From Paenibacillus sp. KS-LC4 (GTDB lineage Bacteria > Bacillota > Bacilli > Paenibacillales > Paenibacillaceae): DNA of 64,000 nt. A program made the position numbers and the translations under genes. The DNA lies in the NCBI RefSeq assembly GCF_036894955.1, contig NZ_CP145905.1:5595001-5659000 (forward strand), read 5' to 3'. The notes beneath the pieces were generated by a model. That model saw nothing but the letters and a program-made list of their open reading frames with translations, searched no databases and was not told the DNA's origin. Shown piece after piece: positions 30,737 through 44,389 of the stretch (position 1 is its first letter; each line of letters opens with the position of its first letter).

Positions 30737-31207
30737 CTACCAACGGTAGTGAGCAAACGCTCTGTTCGCTTCTGCCATTTTGTGTGTATCTTCACGCTTC
30801 TTAACGGATGCACCAGTGTTATTGGAAGCATCAGTAATTTCAGCAGCCAAACGCTCTACCATCGTTTTCTCACCGCGGTTGCGTGAGTAGTTCACGAGCC
30901 AACGGAGACCAAGCGATGTACGGCGCTCAGGTTTAACTTCGATCGGCACTTGATAGTTGGCACCGCCGACACGGCGTGCTTTAACCTCAAGTACTGGCAT
31001 GATATTTTTCAAAGCTGCTTCGAACACTTCCATCGGATCTTTACCCGTGCGTTCTTGGATCAGTTTGAAGGCATCGTACAACAGCGTTTGAGCTGTTCCA
31101 CGTTTACCGTCGATCATAATGCGGTTGATGAGTCTCGTTACCAGTTTGCTATTGTAAACCGGATCCGGAAGCACATCGCGTTTTGTTACAGGACCTTTGC
31201 GTGGCAT
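30737..31207 (-). CDS. rpsG: 30S ribosomal protein uS7
   Basis: 156 residues. [20 protein letters not shown], the loop [15 protein letters not shown] and [15 protein letters not shown] are conserved. uS7 nucleates the 30S head and contacts E-site tRNA. It follows rpsL after 52 nt. Confidence 0.99.
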   Translation of the reverse strand: MPRKGPVTKRDVLPDPVYNSKLVTRLINRIMIDGKRGTAQTLLYDAFKLIQERTGKDPMEVFEAALKNIMPVLEVKARRVGGANYQVPIEVKPERRTSLGLRWLVNYSRNRGEKTMVERLAAEITDASNNTGASVKKREDTHKMAEANRAFAHYRW

Positions 31208-31259
31208 GAGAAAGTCCCCCTTTCTTGAATGATCATTTCATTAGTGGTTAAAGCATGTC

Positions 31260-31679
31260 TTATTTCTTAACTTTAGGACGTTTTGCACCGTATTTCGAAC
31301 GAGCTTGGTTACGGTTGTTAACACCCGCTGTATCCAAAGCGCCGCGAACGATATGATAACGTACACCCGGAAGGTCTTTTACCCGTCCGCCACGGATCAA
31401 TACGACACTGTGCTCTTGAAGGTTATGTCCGATACCCGGAATGTAAGCTGTAACCTCTACGCGGTTAGTCAAACGTACACGCGCATATTTACGAAGTGCA
31501 GAGTTCGGTTTTTTCGGAGTCATTGTACCTACACGAGTGCACACACCGCGTTTTTGCGGAGCACTGATGTTTGTAGCTTCACGTTTCAAGGCGTTGAAAC
31601 CTTTTTGCAAAGCTGGCGATTTTGATTTTACGACTTTAGCTTGGCGTCCTTTACGGACTAGCTGGTTAATTGTTGGCAT
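31260..31679 (-). CDS. rpsL: 30S ribosomal protein uS12
   Basis: 139 residues. The decoding loops [17 protein letters not shown] and [17 protein letters not shown] carry the wild-type lysines, so no streptomycin-resistance change is seen. [13 protein letters not shown] opens the protein. It is first of the classical str genes after the L7Ae-like gene. Confidence 0.99.
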   Translation of the reverse strand: MPTINQLVRKGRQAKVVKSKSPALQKGFNALKREATNISAPQKRGVCTRVGTMTPKKPNSALRKYARVRLTNRVEVTAYIPGIGHNLQEHSVVLIRGGRVKDLPGVRYHIVRGALDTAGVNNRNQARSKYGAKRPKVKK

Positions 31680-31836
31680 GTTGCCACCCCCTTCCGTTAT
31701 TCATGTCATTTAATATGGTAGACATTACACCTAATTTTAAAGCCCACAGATCCAGGTGGTTCATAAAAGAACAAATAAAAATTCTCACCAGTCCATCATC
31801 AGATTGAAGTTGCACCAGCAAAAATACTTTTTTCCT

Positions 31837-32067
31837 TTATTCATCATCGGTTACGAGCGCTGCCATAGCAGCTCCGACATCAATTCCGCAGGTTTTCCCA
31901 AGGTCTTGCATCGTTTCTACCCATTTGACCGGGATACTCGACCGCTCACACAAATGAAGTATCTTCTCTTTCATTCGTGGATCTGCATCTTGAGCAATGT
32001 AGACTTCGATTGCTTTATCTTGCTCAAGCATCTTCGTCGTCTGTTTCGCGCCAACTTTAAACTGCAT
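31837..32067 (-). CDS. rplGB: L7Ae-family K-turn RNA-binding protein (YbxF-like)
   Basis: 76 residues. The L7Ae core includes VGAKQTTKML (RNA-binding strand-helix), YIAQDADPR and GKTCGIDVGAAMAAL. Bacillus homologues bind K-turns such as that in the SAM-I riboswitch, but their physiological role is unsettled. It is slightly shorter than YbxF at the N-terminus. The start has AGGTGA a few nt upstream. It is the first gene of the str operon behind its own promoter. Confidence 0.92.
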   Translation of the reverse strand: MQFKVGAKQTTKMLEQDKAIEVYIAQDADPRMKEKILHLCERSSIPVKWVETMQDLGKTCGIDVGAAMAALVTDDE

Positions 32068-32120
32068 GGAATCACCTATCCTTTAGCGGTAGAAGATCAC
32101 ACAATTAGGCACACTTCGAT

Positions 32121-32150
32121 ATATTATCACCTGTACACCTAGAGTGTCAA
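32121..32150 (-). promoter_or_regulatory. Promoter of the str operon (rplGB-rpsL-rpsG-fusA-tuf)
   Basis: On the minus strand, consensus TTGACA (32145-32150) and TAATAT (32121-32126) are 18 nt apart, or ATAATA at 17 nt. The transcript would start about 50 nt before the L7Ae-like gene. Confidence 0.8.
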
Positions 32151-32229
32151 GTGGCTTTATCAGAAAGACAGCAAATGTTAGTCATTTCCTTTTCTGAAAA
32201 GCTGCTAGAATCTTGGTATAAGCGCATAC

Positions 32230-32268
32230 GCAGGCAGCTTCCCCTCTCTTGCAAGGGGAGGCCGCCGC
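32230..32268 (-). other. GC-rich hairpin after rpoC without U-run
   Basis: On the minus strand GCGGC...GCTGC encloses CCCCT...AGGGG just past the rpoC stop. No U-run follows, so it is not a canonical intrinsic terminator. It may stabilise the 3' end or act with Rho. Confidence 0.45.
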
Positions 32269-32287
32269 AGCATGCATGCTTCAAGCT

Positions 32288-35200
32288 TTAATCAACGGTA
32301 ACTGCTTCTGATTCCAGTTCGCCTTGGTTTACAACAGTTTCCTGCTCATCCTCAAGACCTACCAGACGGATGTTGCGATAACGCGTCATACCCGTACCAG
32401 CCGGAATCAACTTACCGATAATAACATTTTCCTTCAGACCAAGCAACTGGTCGACCTTGCCTTTAATAGCGGCGTCAGTCAGGACGCGGGTCGTTTCTTG
32501 GAAAGAAGCTGCCGACAAGAACGAATCCGTCTCAAGAGACGCCTTCGTAATACCGAGCAATACCGGTTTCGCTACTGCTGGCTCTTTGTCAGCAAAGATC
32601 GCTTCGCGGTTGGCAGATTCATATTCATGAATGTCTACAAATGCGCCTGGCAGAAGCTTTGTTTCTCCCGCATCAACGATACGGATTTTGCGGAGCATTT
32701 GCTTAACCATGACTTCAATATGCTTATCATTGATTTCTACCCCTTGGTTCCGGTAGACGCGCTGTACTTCCTGCAAAATATAGTTTTGAACGCCGCGGAT
32801 ACCTTTAATCCGAAGCATATCTTTAGGGTCAATCGAACCATCCGTCAGCTCGTCGCCGGCTTCTAGTTGCTGACCTTTTACAACACGGATACGCGAGCCG
32901 TAAGTAATCGCGTAAGTTTTGGATTCCGCTTCACCTTGAACTTCGATTTCACGGCGATCCTTCGCTTCACGAATTTCTTTGACCACACCATCAAGCTCGG
33001 TGATGATCGCTTGACCTTTCGGATTACGCGCCTCGAAAAGCTCCTGGATACGCGGCAAACCTTGCGTAATATCGTCTCCGGCAACACCGCCGGTATGGAA
33101 TGTACGCATTGTGAGCTGTGTTCCTGGCTCCCCGATGGATTGAGCAGCAATGATACCAACTGCTTCACCAATTTCAACATGCTTGCCTGTCGCAAGGTTA
33201 CGGCCATAACAAGTTTTACATACGCCATGACGCGCGCGGCAGCTAAGCACGGAACGGATTTGCAGTTTTTCAATGCCAGCATCAATAATCGCATCGGCTC
33301 TATTCGAATCGATCAAATCGTTGCGGCTTACGATAACTTCGCCAGTCTTCGGATGACGAACGGTCTCGAAAGCGTAGCGGCCTTCAATACGGTCGTAAAG
33401 ATCCTCGATAACCTCTTTACCGTCTTGAATTTTGCTGACAGAAAAGCCTTTATCAGTTCCGCAATCTTCTTCACGAACGATAACATCCTGTGCAACGTCA
33501 ACAAGCCTACGAGTCAGGTAACCGGAGTCAGCTGTACGAAGAGCTGTATCCGCAAGACCTTTCCGCGCACCGTGCGTCGAGATGAAGTACTCGAGTACGG
33601 TCAGACCTTCACGGAAGTTCGATTTGATTGGCAACTCGATAATACGACCCGATGGATTGGCCATCAGTCCACGCATACCGCCCAATTGGGTGATTTGCGA
33701 TTTATTACCCCGCGCTTTCGAGTCAACCATAAGCATGATGTTGTTATAGCGATCCATCGACTTCATCAAAATTTCCGTCAACTCGTCTTTACATTTGCTC
33801 CAAATGCTAATAATCCGGTCATAACGCTCTTCGTTCGTAATCAGACCACGACGGTACTGATTCATAACGATAGCTACCTGATCATCAGAATTTTTAAGAA
33901 GCTCCGTTTTTTCCGGCGGTACGATAACGTCCGATACAGCAATCGTAATACCTGCACGAGTAGAGTAAGTGAAGCCAAGCTGTTTAATACGGTCAAGGAT
34001 AACAGCCGTCAGCGTCGTGTGGTAATTTCTGAAGCACTCAGCAATAATATTACCGAGATAATCTTTACCAACACCGCCTGCTGTAGGCAATTCTTCAATG
34101 ATTTTCTTCAAATCACTGCCTTTGTCGTATACAAAATATTTATCCGGCGTTCCGTTCAAGAGGTTCGTTTTCGTAGCCTCGTTGATATAAGGGAAATCCT
34201 CCGGGAAAATTTCGTTAAAAATAATTTTACCAACGGTCGTTGCTAACAACGACTGCTGTTGTTTTTCGGTGAACACCGTCTTTTTCAAAACTTTCACCGG
34301 AATAAAGACACGCGCATGCAACGAAACAATACCGCGTTGGTACGCCGATACTGCTTCATTCACCGTTGCAAACACCGAACCTGTGCCTAGCGCTTCCTTG
34401 TTGTCCATCGTCAGATAGTAACTGCCGAGAACCATATCCTGAGAAGGCGTAACGACTGGCTTACCGTCTTTAGGGTTCAAAATGTTGCCCGATGCAAGCA
34501 TAAGCAAGCGAGCTTCCGCTTGTGCTTCTGCAGACAATGGAACGTGAACGGCCATTTGGTCACCGTCGAAATCCGCATTATAAGCGGTACATACGAGCGG
34601 GTGAAGCTTGATGGCGCGACCTTCAACCAAAATCGGCTCAAATGCTTGAATACCGAGTCTGTGAAGGGTCGGGGCACGGTTCAGCAGAACCGGGTGCTCC
34701 TTGATTACTTCTTCAAGAACATCCCATACCTCAGGGCTTACGCGCTCAACTTTGCGCTTCGCGCTCTTAATGTTGTGCGCAAGTCCTTTGTTGACGAGTT
34801 CTTTCATAACGAATGGCTTAAACAGCTCGAGCGCCATTTCCTTCGGAAGTCCGCATTGGAACATCTTCAGGTTCGGGCCTACTACGATAACGGAACGGCC
34901 AGAGTAATCGACACGTTTTCCGAGCAAGTTTTGACGGAAACGTCCTTGCTTACCTTTCAGCATATGGCTGAGCGATTTGAGCGGACGGTTACCCGGTCCA
35001 GTCACTGGACGACCACGACGGCCGTTATCAATCAGCGCATCAACTGCTTCTTGAAGCATGCGTTTCTCATTTTGCACGATAATGTCAGGAGCACCCAAAT
35101 CAAGCAGACGCTTCAGACGGTTGTTACGGTTGATTACACGGCGGTACAGGTCATTAAGGTCAGACGTCGCAAAACGCCCGCCATCCAGTTGTACCATCGG

Positions 35201-35917
35201 GCGAAGCTCTGGAGGGATAACTGGAAGCACATCAAGAATCATCCATTCCGGCTCATTGCCGGAGTTGCGGAATGCTTCAATAACTTCAAGACGCTTGATC
35301 GCACGGTTACGGCGTTGGCCCTGAGCCGTACGAAGCTCTTCTTTAAGCTGCTCCAGCTCTTTCTCCACTTCAATGTCCTGCAGCAGTTTTTTGACTGCTT
35401 CAGCACCCATTCCAGCGTGGAAGCCGTAGCCATATTTCTCACGGTAGCTGCGGTATTCCTTTTCAGACAGCAGCTGTTTTTTCTCCAGCGGCGTATCACC
35501 AGGATCGGTTACAACATAAGATGCAAAGTATATGATCTCCTCAAGCGAACGAGGCGACATATCCAATGCCAAGCCCATGCGGCTAGGAATCCCTTTGAAA
35601 TACCAGATATGAGATACAGGAGCTGCAAGCTCAATATGTCCCATACGCTCACGGCGCACTTTCGCACGTGTTACTTCAACGCCACAGCGATCACAGACGA
35701 CGCCTTTATAGCGAACGCGCTTGTACTTGCCGCAGTGGCACTCCCAGTCTTTGGTAGGACCAAAAATTTTCTCGCAGAAGAGGCCTTCCTTCTCCGGTTT
35801 TAACGTCCTATAGTTGATCGTTTCCGGTTTTTTAACTTCTCCGCGGGACCAGGAACGAATTTTCTCAGGCGAGGCAAGCCCAATTTTCATATACTCGAAG
35901 TTGTTCACGTCCAACAA
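32288..35917 (-). CDS. rpoC: RNA polymerase beta-prime subunit
   Basis: 1209 residues from the TTG at 35917, which has GAAGGAGGG 7 nt upstream and gives the conserved N-terminus [13 protein letters not shown]. Zinc site 1 is CHCGKY...CDRCG. The catalytic Mg loop is [13 protein letters not shown]. The bridge/trigger region includes [16 protein letters not shown] and [12 protein letters not shown]. Zinc site 2 is [14 protein letters not shown]. Full length, with no large lineage insertion seen. It follows rpoB by 90 nt. Confidence 0.99.
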   Translation of the reverse strand: MLDVNNFEYMKIGLASPEKIRSWSRGEVKKPETINYRTLKPEKEGLFCEKIFGPTKDWECHCGKYKRVRYKGVVCDRCGVEVTRAKVRRERMGHIELAAPVSHIWYFKGIPSRMGLALDMSPRSLEEIIYFASYVVTDPGDTPLEKKQLLSEKEYRSYREKYGYGFHAGMGAEAVKKLLQDIEVEKELEQLKEELRTAQGQRRNRAIKRLEVIEAFRNSGNEPEWMILDVLPVIPPELRPMVQLDGGRFATSDLNDLYRRVINRNNRLKRLLDLGAPDIIVQNEKRMLQEAVDALIDNGRRGRPVTGPGNRPLKSLSHMLKGKQGRFRQNLLGKRVDYSGRSVIVVGPNLKMFQCGLPKEMALELFKPFVMKELVNKGLAHNIKSAKRKVERVSPEVWDVLEEVIKEHPVLLNRAPTLHRLGIQAFEPILVEGRAIKLHPLVCTAYNADFDGDQMAVHVPLSAEAQAEARLLMLASGNILNPKDGKPVVTPSQDMVLGSYYLTMDNKEALGTGSVFATVNEAVSAYQRGIVSLHARVFIPVKVLKKTVFTEKQQQSLLATTVGKIIFNEIFPEDFPYINEATKTNLLNGTPDKYFVYDKGSDLKKIIEELPTAGGVGKDYLGNIIAECFRNYHTTLTAVILDRIKQLGFTYSTRAGITIAVSDVIVPPEKTELLKNSDDQVAIVMNQYRRGLITNEERYDRIISIWSKCKDELTEILMKSMDRYNNIMLMVDSKARGNKSQITQLGGMRGLMANPSGRIIELPIKSNFREGLTVLEYFISTHGARKGLADTALRTADSGYLTRRLVDVAQDVIVREEDCGTDKGFSVSKIQDGKEVIEDLYDRIEGRYAFETVRHPKTGEVIVSRNDLIDSNRADAIIDAGIEKLQIRSVLSCRARHGVCKTCYGRNLATGKHVEIGEAVGIIAAQSIGEPGTQLTMRTFHTGGVAGDDITQGLPRIQELFEARNPKGQAIITELDGVVKEIREAKDRREIEVQGEAESKTYAITYGSRIRVVKGQQLEAGDELTDGSIDPKDMLRIKGIRGVQNYILQEVQRVYRNQGVEINDKHIEVMVKQMLRKIRIVDAGETKLLPGAFVDIHEYESANREAIFADKEPAVAKPVLLGITKASLETDSFLSAASFQETTRVLTDAAIKGKVDQLLGLKENVIIGKLIPAGTGMTRYRNIRLVGLEDEQETVVNQGELESEAVTVD

Positions 35918-36007
35918 GGAGCAACCCTCCTTCGTCATGTATGGCTATTTCATGCATACTAGCGGCTGCGTGTTCGCTAGTAGCGTACACGCAGCTGGGC
36001 TAGATTC

Positions 36008-39556
<3,549 letters not shown>

Positions 39557-39837
39557 CTTAACCTCACCCCTCATGTCTGTCTCACAGCAACGAAACGTAC
39601 TGCGCAACTGCTTACTTATTCAAATAAAGAAAAGCCCTTATCGAATAGTTCGAAAAAAGAGCATGTTCCACGAGCCAACCATACGCAGCGCAAGCGTATA
39701 GATTCCATATCAAGTAATTTTGCCCAAAATGTAAACATTATACGTCAACTACACATTTTATATGCATTTTGCGCTAAAAATTCGCACTTGACATTTTAGT
39801 TGACTAAAGAGATTTAGCCCAATTTAATGCTGACATT

Positions 39838-39871
39838 TTATAATCTTACCACATATAGAAAGTCAAGTCAA
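39838..39871 (-). promoter_or_regulatory. Twin overlapping promoters upstream of rpoB
   Basis: The minus strand has TTGACTTGACT, two -35 hexamers offset by 5 bp. TTGACT at 39866-39871 has TAAGAT 17 nt on (39843-39848). TTGACT at 39861-39866 has TTATAA 17 nt on (39838-39843). Both would start transcription near 39833, giving a leader of about 275 nt before rpoB. The spacer also contains AAAATGT repeats and a second TTGACG/TATAAT cluster near 39750 without proper spacing. Confidence 0.6.
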
Positions 39872-39884
39872 GAAATCAAATGAC

Positions 39885-40481
39885 TCATTTAACAGCTTTG
39901 TAGATTCGATAGCCCTTATCTTTCGTCACTTCGATTACTTCACTGAACAACGACTCAAGCTTCGCTTCCGCTGATGCGGCACCCTGCTTTTTCTGAATGA
40001 CGATCCACATCGTTCCGCCAGGAGCCAGCAGCTCATAGCCCTCTTCAAAAATACGATGTACAATCTCTTTCCCGGCCCGTATTGGCGGGTTAGTGACAAT
40101 CATATCAAATACGGACTGCCGAACCGCTTCATACACGTCGCTTTGATAAACCGTTATATTCTTTATGCCGTTGTTGTGTGCATTTTCTTTGGATAGCGCT
40201 ACCGCTCTTTCATTCACATCAATCATTGTTACATGACTTTCCGGAGCAAGCCGTGCAATGGTAAGACCGATCGGCCCGTATCCGCACCCAACATCCAATA
40301 CGCTGCGTTCGCCCTTCAGCTCCAGTGCGTTCAGCAGCACACGCGTGCCGTAATCGACGCCTGTTTTCGAAAAAACGCCAGCATCCGTCATAAATTTCAA
40401 AGCTATACCGCGCAGCTGTTCTTCATGAATGCGACGGTCGTTTTTCACGCCAGGGCTTGGCGAATAGTAATGGTCTGACAT
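39885..40481 (-). CDS. ybxB: RsmC-like rRNA (guanine-N2) methyltransferase
   Basis: 198 residues, a single Rossmann methyltransferase domain. SAM-binding motif I is LDVGCGYGPIGL, the acidic residue follows in MIDVNERAV, and motif IV is TNPPIRAG, the NPP type used for exocyclic amino methylation. It lacks the N-terminal pseudo-domain of E. coli RsmC. The position between rplL and rpoB is conserved in Bacillus. The 16S target is inferred from the family. Confidence 0.9.
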   Translation of the reverse strand: MSDHYYSPSPGVKNDRRIHEEQLRGIALKFMTDAGVFSKTGVDYGTRVLLNALELKGERSVLDVGCGYGPIGLTIARLAPESHVTMIDVNERAVALSKENAHNNGIKNITVYQSDVYEAVRQSVFDMIVTNPPIRAGKEIVHRIFEEGYELLAPGGTMWIVIQKKQGAASAEAKLESLFSEVIEVTKDKGYRIYKAVK

Positions 40482-40545
40482 GCGAATCCCCCTGACCTGA
40501 TAAAGTCGAACCTTTAATTAGGCTTAGTTTTAAACATAGAACGAA

Positions 40546-40572
40546 CCCCTTGAAACGTAGCGTTTCAAGGGG
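40546..40572 (-). terminator. Perfect 12-bp hairpin between rplL and ybxB
   Basis: The minus strand reads CCCCTTGAAACG-CTA-CGTTTCAAGGGG followed by TTCGTTCT. The stem is strong but the U-run is poor, so it is probably a partial terminator that lowers ybxB and rpoBC expression relative to rplL. Confidence 0.7.
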
Positions 40573-40598
40573 CCCGCTATCTTCTTAAAGAAGAGATA

Positions 40599-40958
40599 TT
40601 ACTTAACTTCTACAGCTGCGCCAGCTTCTTCAAGCTTAGCTTTAACTGCTTCTGCATCTTCTTTAGAAACGTTTTCTTTGATTGCTTTAGGAGCGCTATC
40701 AACCAGATCTTTCGCTTCTTTCAGGCCAAGACCTGTGATTTCGCGAACGACTTTGATAACGTTGATTTTGGAAGCACCAGCGTTGTTAAGAATAACAGTG
40801 AATTCAGTTTGCTCAGCTTCAACAGCTGCGCCGCCGCCTACAGCAGCTACAGGAGCAGCAGCAGTAACGCCGAATTCTTCTTCGATTGCTTTAACAAGAT
40901 CGTTCAGTTCAAGAACGGTCATAACTTTGATTGCTTCCAAGATTTGATCTTTAGACAT
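40599..40958 (-). CDS. rplL: 50S ribosomal stalk protein bL12 (L7/L12)
   Basis: 119 residues: helical N-terminal dimerisation domain (1-33), Ala/Gly/Val-rich hinge (about 34-52) and C-terminal factor-binding domain with [20 protein letters not shown]. It recruits translational GTPases. It follows rplJ by 80 nt and is present in several copies per ribosome. Confidence 0.99.
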   Translation of the reverse strand: MSKDQILEAIKVMTVLELNDLVKAIEEEFGVTAAAPVAAVGGGAAVEAEQTEFTVILNNAGASKINVIKVVREITGLGLKEAKDLVDSAPKAIKENVSKEDAEAVKAKLEEAGAAVEVK

Positions 40959-41038
40959 GGTTATACCTCCAGAAGTGGTTTTAGTTTTTTTAAGCTGCAG
41001 GTTTAAACGAGCAGCAGATTCGATACATGTAAAAAATA

Positions 41039-41542
41039 TTAAGCTTGAGCTTCTTTTTGCTCGCCAACTGCTTTAACCGCAAGCGCGAAGTTGCGCACTG
41101 GGGCTTGCAATACGCTGAGGAGCATGGAAAGCAATCCATCGCGCGACGGAAGTTCCGCGAGCGCTTTGATTTGATCCATATCAACAATTTTACCTTCAAC
41201 AACGCCGCCTTTAAGTTTCAAAGCATCGTTCTTTTTAGCGAAATCGTTAAGAATTTTAGCTGGAGCAACTGCATCTTCGTTTCCGAAAGCAATAGCTGTC
41301 GGTCCAGTTAGAATTTCATTCAACTCGGAAAGACCAGCTGCATCAGTAGCACGGCGAACTAGCGAGTTTTTCAAAACTTGAAACTCGATGCCAGCCTCAC
41401 GCAGTTGTTTGCGAAGTTCTGTAACTTGCGCAACGTTCAATCCGCGATAATCGGCAACGACTGCACTGGAGCTATCACGAAGTTTTGCTGAAATAACTTC
41501 AACTGCTTGTTGTTTCTCTTGGATGATTTTTGCGTTTGCCAA
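41039..41542 (-). CDS. rplJ: 50S ribosomal protein uL10
   Basis: 167 residues from the TTG at 41542 with AGGAGG 8 nt upstream; three in-frame codons before it lie within the ribosome site. [20 protein letters not shown] and [18 protein letters not shown] are conserved. [20 protein letters not shown] leads into the L12-binding helix. uL10, complexed with L12, represses its own operon through the leader at 41611-41738. Confidence 0.98.
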   Translation of the reverse strand: MANAKIIQEKQQAVEVISAKLRDSSSAVVADYRGLNVAQVTELRKQLREAGIEFQVLKNSLVRRATDAAGLSELNEILTGPTAIAFGNEDAVAPAKILNDFAKKNDALKLKGGVVEGKIVDMDQIKALAELPSRDGLLSMLLSVLQAPVRNFALAVKAVGEQKEAQA

Positions 41543-41610
41543 ACTGTACACCTCCTGTATTATTTTTACATTCCGTTGTTTGACGAGTCAGATCTCTTGC
41601 CGCGATGCAT

Positions 41611-41738
41611 GAGAAAAGCCTCCGCTGTAAGTAGCGAAGGCCATGATGGTTCGTTAGTGCAACCCAAGGCCGCACACAAACGCTTTATCATAACACCTCG
41701 GTAGGAAATTAAGCCTCTCGGCACCTACTGTCTACGGT
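41611..41738 (-). promoter_or_regulatory. L10 leader: ribosomal protein L10(L12)4-binding RNA with attenuator
   Basis: The minus strand upstream of rplJ has CCGTAGACAGTAGGTGCC and CCTACCGAGGTGTTATG, characteristic of the Firmicute L10 leader. It ends with GCCTTCGCT-loop-AGCGGAGGC-TTTTC (41614-41641), a terminator-like hairpin. Excess L10-L12 complex would bind here to reduce rplJL and downstream expression. Confidence 0.85.
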
Positions 41739-41771
41739 ATGCGTGTTCGATTTTAGTTCCGTTTCTTGCTA

Positions 41772-42464
41772 TTAGCGGTAGCTAGCAGCGGAGACGCGAG
41801 CGCCAGGGCCCATTGTCGAGGAAACGGCGATGTTTTTCAAGTAGACACCTTTTGCTGCAGCTGGTTTAGCACGAACCAAAGCTTCTACAAGAGCGCGAAG
41901 GTTAGCATCAAGCTTATCAGCATCAAAGGATACTTTACCGATTGGAGCATGGATTTGACCAGCTTTGTCCAGACGGTATTCAATTTTACCGGCTTTAATC
42001 TCTTGCACGGCTTTAGAAACGTCAAACGTTACTGTGCCGGCTTTAGGGTTAGGCATAAGGCCTTTACCACCGAGAATACGACCGAGTTTACCAACTTCAG
42101 CCATCATATCCGGCGTTGCTACGCAAACGTCGAATTCGAACCAGCCTTGTTGGATTTTGTTGATCATGTCTGCGTCGCCGACAAAATCAGCGCCAGCAGC
42201 TTCAGCTTCCTTCGCTTTATCGCCTTTTGCGAATACGAGGACGCGTTTAGTTTTACCAGTACCGTGCGGAAGTACAACGACGCCGCGCACTGCTTGGTCT
42301 TGTTTACGAGGGTCTACACCCAGACGTACAGCAACTTCAACGGATTCGTCGAATTTAGCTGTTGCTGCTTTTTTCACAAGCTCAATTGCTTCTAACGACT
42401 CGTAAGTCGCTTCGCTATCAATCAGCTTGGAAGCTTCTACATACTTCTTGCCATGTTTAGCCAT
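41772..42464 (-). CDS. rplA: 50S ribosomal protein uL1
   Basis: 230 residues from the ATG at 42464 ([20 protein letters not shown]), preceded by [28 protein letters not shown] and [25 protein letters not shown] are the core of the two-domain fold that forms the mobile L1 stalk. An upstream in-frame start exists but would place the ribosome site inside the gene. Confidence 0.98.
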   Translation of the reverse strand: MAKHGKKYVEASKLIDSEATYESLEAIELVKKAATAKFDESVEVAVRLGVDPRKQDQAVRGVVVLPHGTGKTKRVLVFAKGDKAKEAEAAGADFVGDADMINKIQQGWFEFDVCVATPDMMAEVGKLGRILGGKGLMPNPKAGTVTFDVSKAVQEIKAGKIEYRLDKAGQIHAPIGKVSFDADKLDANLRALVEALVRAKPAAAKGVYLKNIAVSSTMGPGARVSAASYR

Positions 42465-42471
42465 TATAAAT

Positions 42472-42540
42472 ATCCTCCTCAAGTGGTTTTAACGGAAAAT
42501 CCTCCTAGGGAAAATCCTCCCACGGCGAAGCCTAAGCTTC
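42472..42540 (-). promoter_or_regulatory. rplA leader with tandem Shine-Dalgarno-like repeats and hairpin
   Basis: Between rplK and rplA, GGAGGATTTTCC occurs twice (42494-42505 and 42509-42520) before the genuine GAGGAGGATATTTATA site. There are thus three anti-16S-complementary motifs within 50 nt. A GAAGC-TTAG-GCTTC hairpin lies upstream at 42527-42540. This is compatible with translational control of rplA, but no known L1 binding site was matched. Confidence 0.45.
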
Positions 42541-42601
42541 ACAGCCGGGCATCCTTGTAACAGTCAGCCCTTCGTTTGTTATCCTAACGGATCAAACGCA
42601 A

Positions 42602-43027
42602 TTAGTCAACGATTGTAACGCCCATGCTGCGTGCAGTACCTTCGATCATAAGCATTGCTGCTTCAACAGAAGCTGCATTCAAGTCGGGCATTTTTTGCTC
42701 CGCGATTTCACGGACCTTAGCACGATTAACAGTAGCTACTTTCTTCTTGTTCGGCTCGCCTGATCCTTTTTCGATACCAGCTGCTACGCGGAGCAATACT
42801 GCTGCCGGTGGAGTTTTAGTTTCGAAAGTGAATGAACGATCCTCAAATACGGAAATAACAACTGGAATAATCAAACCTGCTTGATCTGCTGTACGAGCGT
42901 TAAACTCTTTACAGAACGCCATAATGTTAACGCCTGCTTGACCGAGCGCCGGACCGATAGGTGGAGCTGGATTCGCTTTACCTGCAGGAACTTGCAGTTT
43001 GACCATCTTGATGACTTTCTTAGCCAT
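42602..43027 (-). CDS. rplK: 50S ribosomal protein uL11
   Basis: 141 residues from the ATG at 43027, with AAGGAGGTG upstream; the frame is open much further but that region is non-coding leader. The N-terminal proline-rich [18 protein letters not shown], which interacts with thiostrepton and the L7/L12 base, and the C-terminal RNA-binding domain ending SMGVTIVD are intact. Confidence 0.98.
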   Translation of the reverse strand: MAKKVIKMVKLQVPAGKANPAPPIGPALGQAGVNIMAFCKEFNARTADQAGLIIPVVISVFEDRSFTFETKTPPAAVLLRVAAGIEKGSGEPNKKKVATVNRAKVREIAEQKMPDLNAASVEAAMLMIEGTARSMGVTIVD

Positions 43028-43127
43028 GACTATACACCTCCTTACACTGGTAATCCACAACATAAAACTAACGAGTTGGCATATCTGCACGACCCTAAAA
43101 AACGGGTGCTCTACAGAAATACCGGAA

Positions 43128-43661
43128 CTAAATCTTCTCCACTTGAGTATAATCCAACTCAACTGGCGTTTCTCTGCCAAACATGTTGACATGAACCTTG
43201 AGCTTCGCCTTGTCCAGCAAAATTTCTTCTACTGTACCAACGAAATCCGCGAACGGACCTTCCTTGACCCGTACAGTTTCCTTCAGATCGAATTCGATCT
43301 TCGGCTTCGGCTCCTCCATACCCATATGCTTCAAAATCTGTTCGACTTCGTCTGGCATAAGAGCGATCGGCTTCGACCCTGATCCTGTCGATCCTACGAA
43401 TCCTGTAACACCCGGCGTATTGCGAACAACATACCAAGAATCGTCAGTTTGAACCATTTCTACGAGAACGTAGCCTGGATAAACTTTACGTTGAACGGTT
43501 TTTTTCTTACCGTCCTTCTCAACCACTTCTTCTTCCATTGGAACAAGTACACGGAAAATTTTATCTTCCATGCCCATCGATTCCAAACGGCGCTCCAAAT
43601 TGGCTTTTACCTTGTTCTCATAACCGGCGTAAGTGTGTACGACATACCATCTTTTTTCCAT
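43128..43661 (-). CDS. nusG: Transcription elongation factor NusG
   Basis: 177 residues. The NGN domain (1-115) starts [17 protein letters not shown], and the C-terminal KOW domain (about 125-177) has [17 protein letters not shown]. It stabilises elongating polymerase and links it to uS10. Bacilli NusG also promotes pausing at TTNTTT motifs. It is co-transcribed with secE, 23 nt apart. Confidence 0.98.
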   Translation of the reverse strand: MEKRWYVVHTYAGYENKVKANLERRLESMGMEDKIFRVLVPMEEEVVEKDGKKKTVQRKVYPGYVLVEMVQTDDSWYVVRNTPGVTGFVGSTGSGSKPIALMPDEVEQILKHMGMEEPKPKIEFDLKETVRVKEGPFADFVGTVEEILLDKAKLKVHVNMFGRETPVELDYTQVEKI

Positions 43662-43684
43662 TTCAATTCACCTTTGGACCCTTC

Positions 43685-43900
43685 TTAAACAATCAGTTCA
43701 ACTAGAGACGAGATCCCGATGTCAAGAAGCCAAAAGTAAATCGTCACAGCCGTAATCGTCAAAACGACAACGATTGAATAGCTTGTCAACTCTTTACGGT
43801 TTGGCCAACGAACCTTCTTCAGTTCTGCCCAGCTGTCAGCAAAGAAACCAAACGTTGTTCCGAAGCTTTGCTTCACTTTAGCCAAAAATGCCACGGTCAC
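43685..43900 (-). CDS. secE: Preprotein translocase subunit SecE
   Basis: 71 residues. A short amphipathic helix with DSWAELKKVRWPNRKEL is followed by one transmembrane helix (about 40-62), the compact Gram-positive form. It clamps SecY. It is placed between rpmG and nusG. Confidence 0.97.
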   Translation of the reverse strand: MTVAFLAKVKQSFGTTFGFFADSWAELKKVRWPNRKELTSYSIVVVLTITAVTIYFWLLDIGISSLVELIV

Positions 43901-43912
43901 ACCTCCATTTGA

Positions 43913-44062
43913 CTATCTCGTCTCGCGATGAGGAGTCTGCTCGTTACAAAACTTGCAAAACTTCTTCAACTCGATGCGGTCGGGGTGATTGCGTTTGTTC
44001 TTGCTGCTCGCATAGTTTCTCTGTTTGCAGTTTGTGCATGCCAACGTGATAATAACCCGCAT
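43913..44062 (-). CDS. rpmG: 50S ribosomal protein bL33, zinc-binding form
   Basis: A 49-residue gene read directly: ATG at 44062 with GGGAGGTG upstream, stop TAG at 43913-43915. The sequence starts [20 protein letters not shown] and has [15 protein letters not shown], so both cysteine pairs are present (C+ type). Its position before secE is typical. Confidence 0.97.
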   Translation of the reverse strand: MRVIITLACTNCKQRNYASSKNKRNHPDRIELKKFCKFCNEQTPHRETR

Positions 44063-44177
44063 TGAATTACACCTCCCGAACTGCTACTAAATACCTGTTC
44101 ACCCTGAAACATGCAGTACCTCAAGATGAAATGAAGGCCAACACGAAAAAAAACCTCATATTTAGGCCTACCCGAAC

Positions 44178-44206
44178 ACTTTATCACACGACATACTGGA
44201 TGTCAA
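44178..44206 (-). promoter_or_regulatory. Promoter of rpmG-secE-nusG
   Basis: On the minus strand, consensus TTGACA (44201-44206) and TAAAGT (44178-44183) are 17 nt apart, about 110 nt before rpmG. The leader contains a T8 run after a short hairpin (near 44150), which is a weak attenuator candidate. The remaining 44063-44389 spacer holds only this and the sigH terminator-like hairpin. Confidence 0.7.
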
Positions 44207-44245
44207 TGTAAAAGATAGAATGCGAGCTTGTATAAAAGCTGGAAG

Positions 44246-44269
44246 CAAGGCGGCATCGGGTCCGCCCTG
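44246..44269 (-). terminator. Terminator-like hairpin after sigH
   Basis: The minus strand has CAGGGCGG-ACCCGATG-CCGCCTTG, an 8-bp stem allowing one G-U pair, followed by CTTCCAGCTTTT. The U-tract is weak and displaced, so termination may be partial. Confidence 0.5.
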
Positions 44270-44389
44270 TTTCTACAAGTATAGGCAGCATTTTCCGATT
44301 TGAAACAGAAATGAGCCATCCCCTTCTATAATTACAGAGAAAAGGACAGCTTCTGCATTCTCACTTAAGCTATAAGTATGATGACACTG

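Noticed and set aside
32230-32268. Intrinsic terminator after rpoC
   Set aside because: The stem is stable but no U-run follows on the minus strand, so it is listed only as a hairpin.
32867-34246. A 459-codon open frame on the plus strand opposite rpoC
   Set aside because: It is a shadow of highly conserved rpoC codons. It has no ribosome site, no family resemblance and an odd composition rich in Phe, Asn, Thr and Arg.
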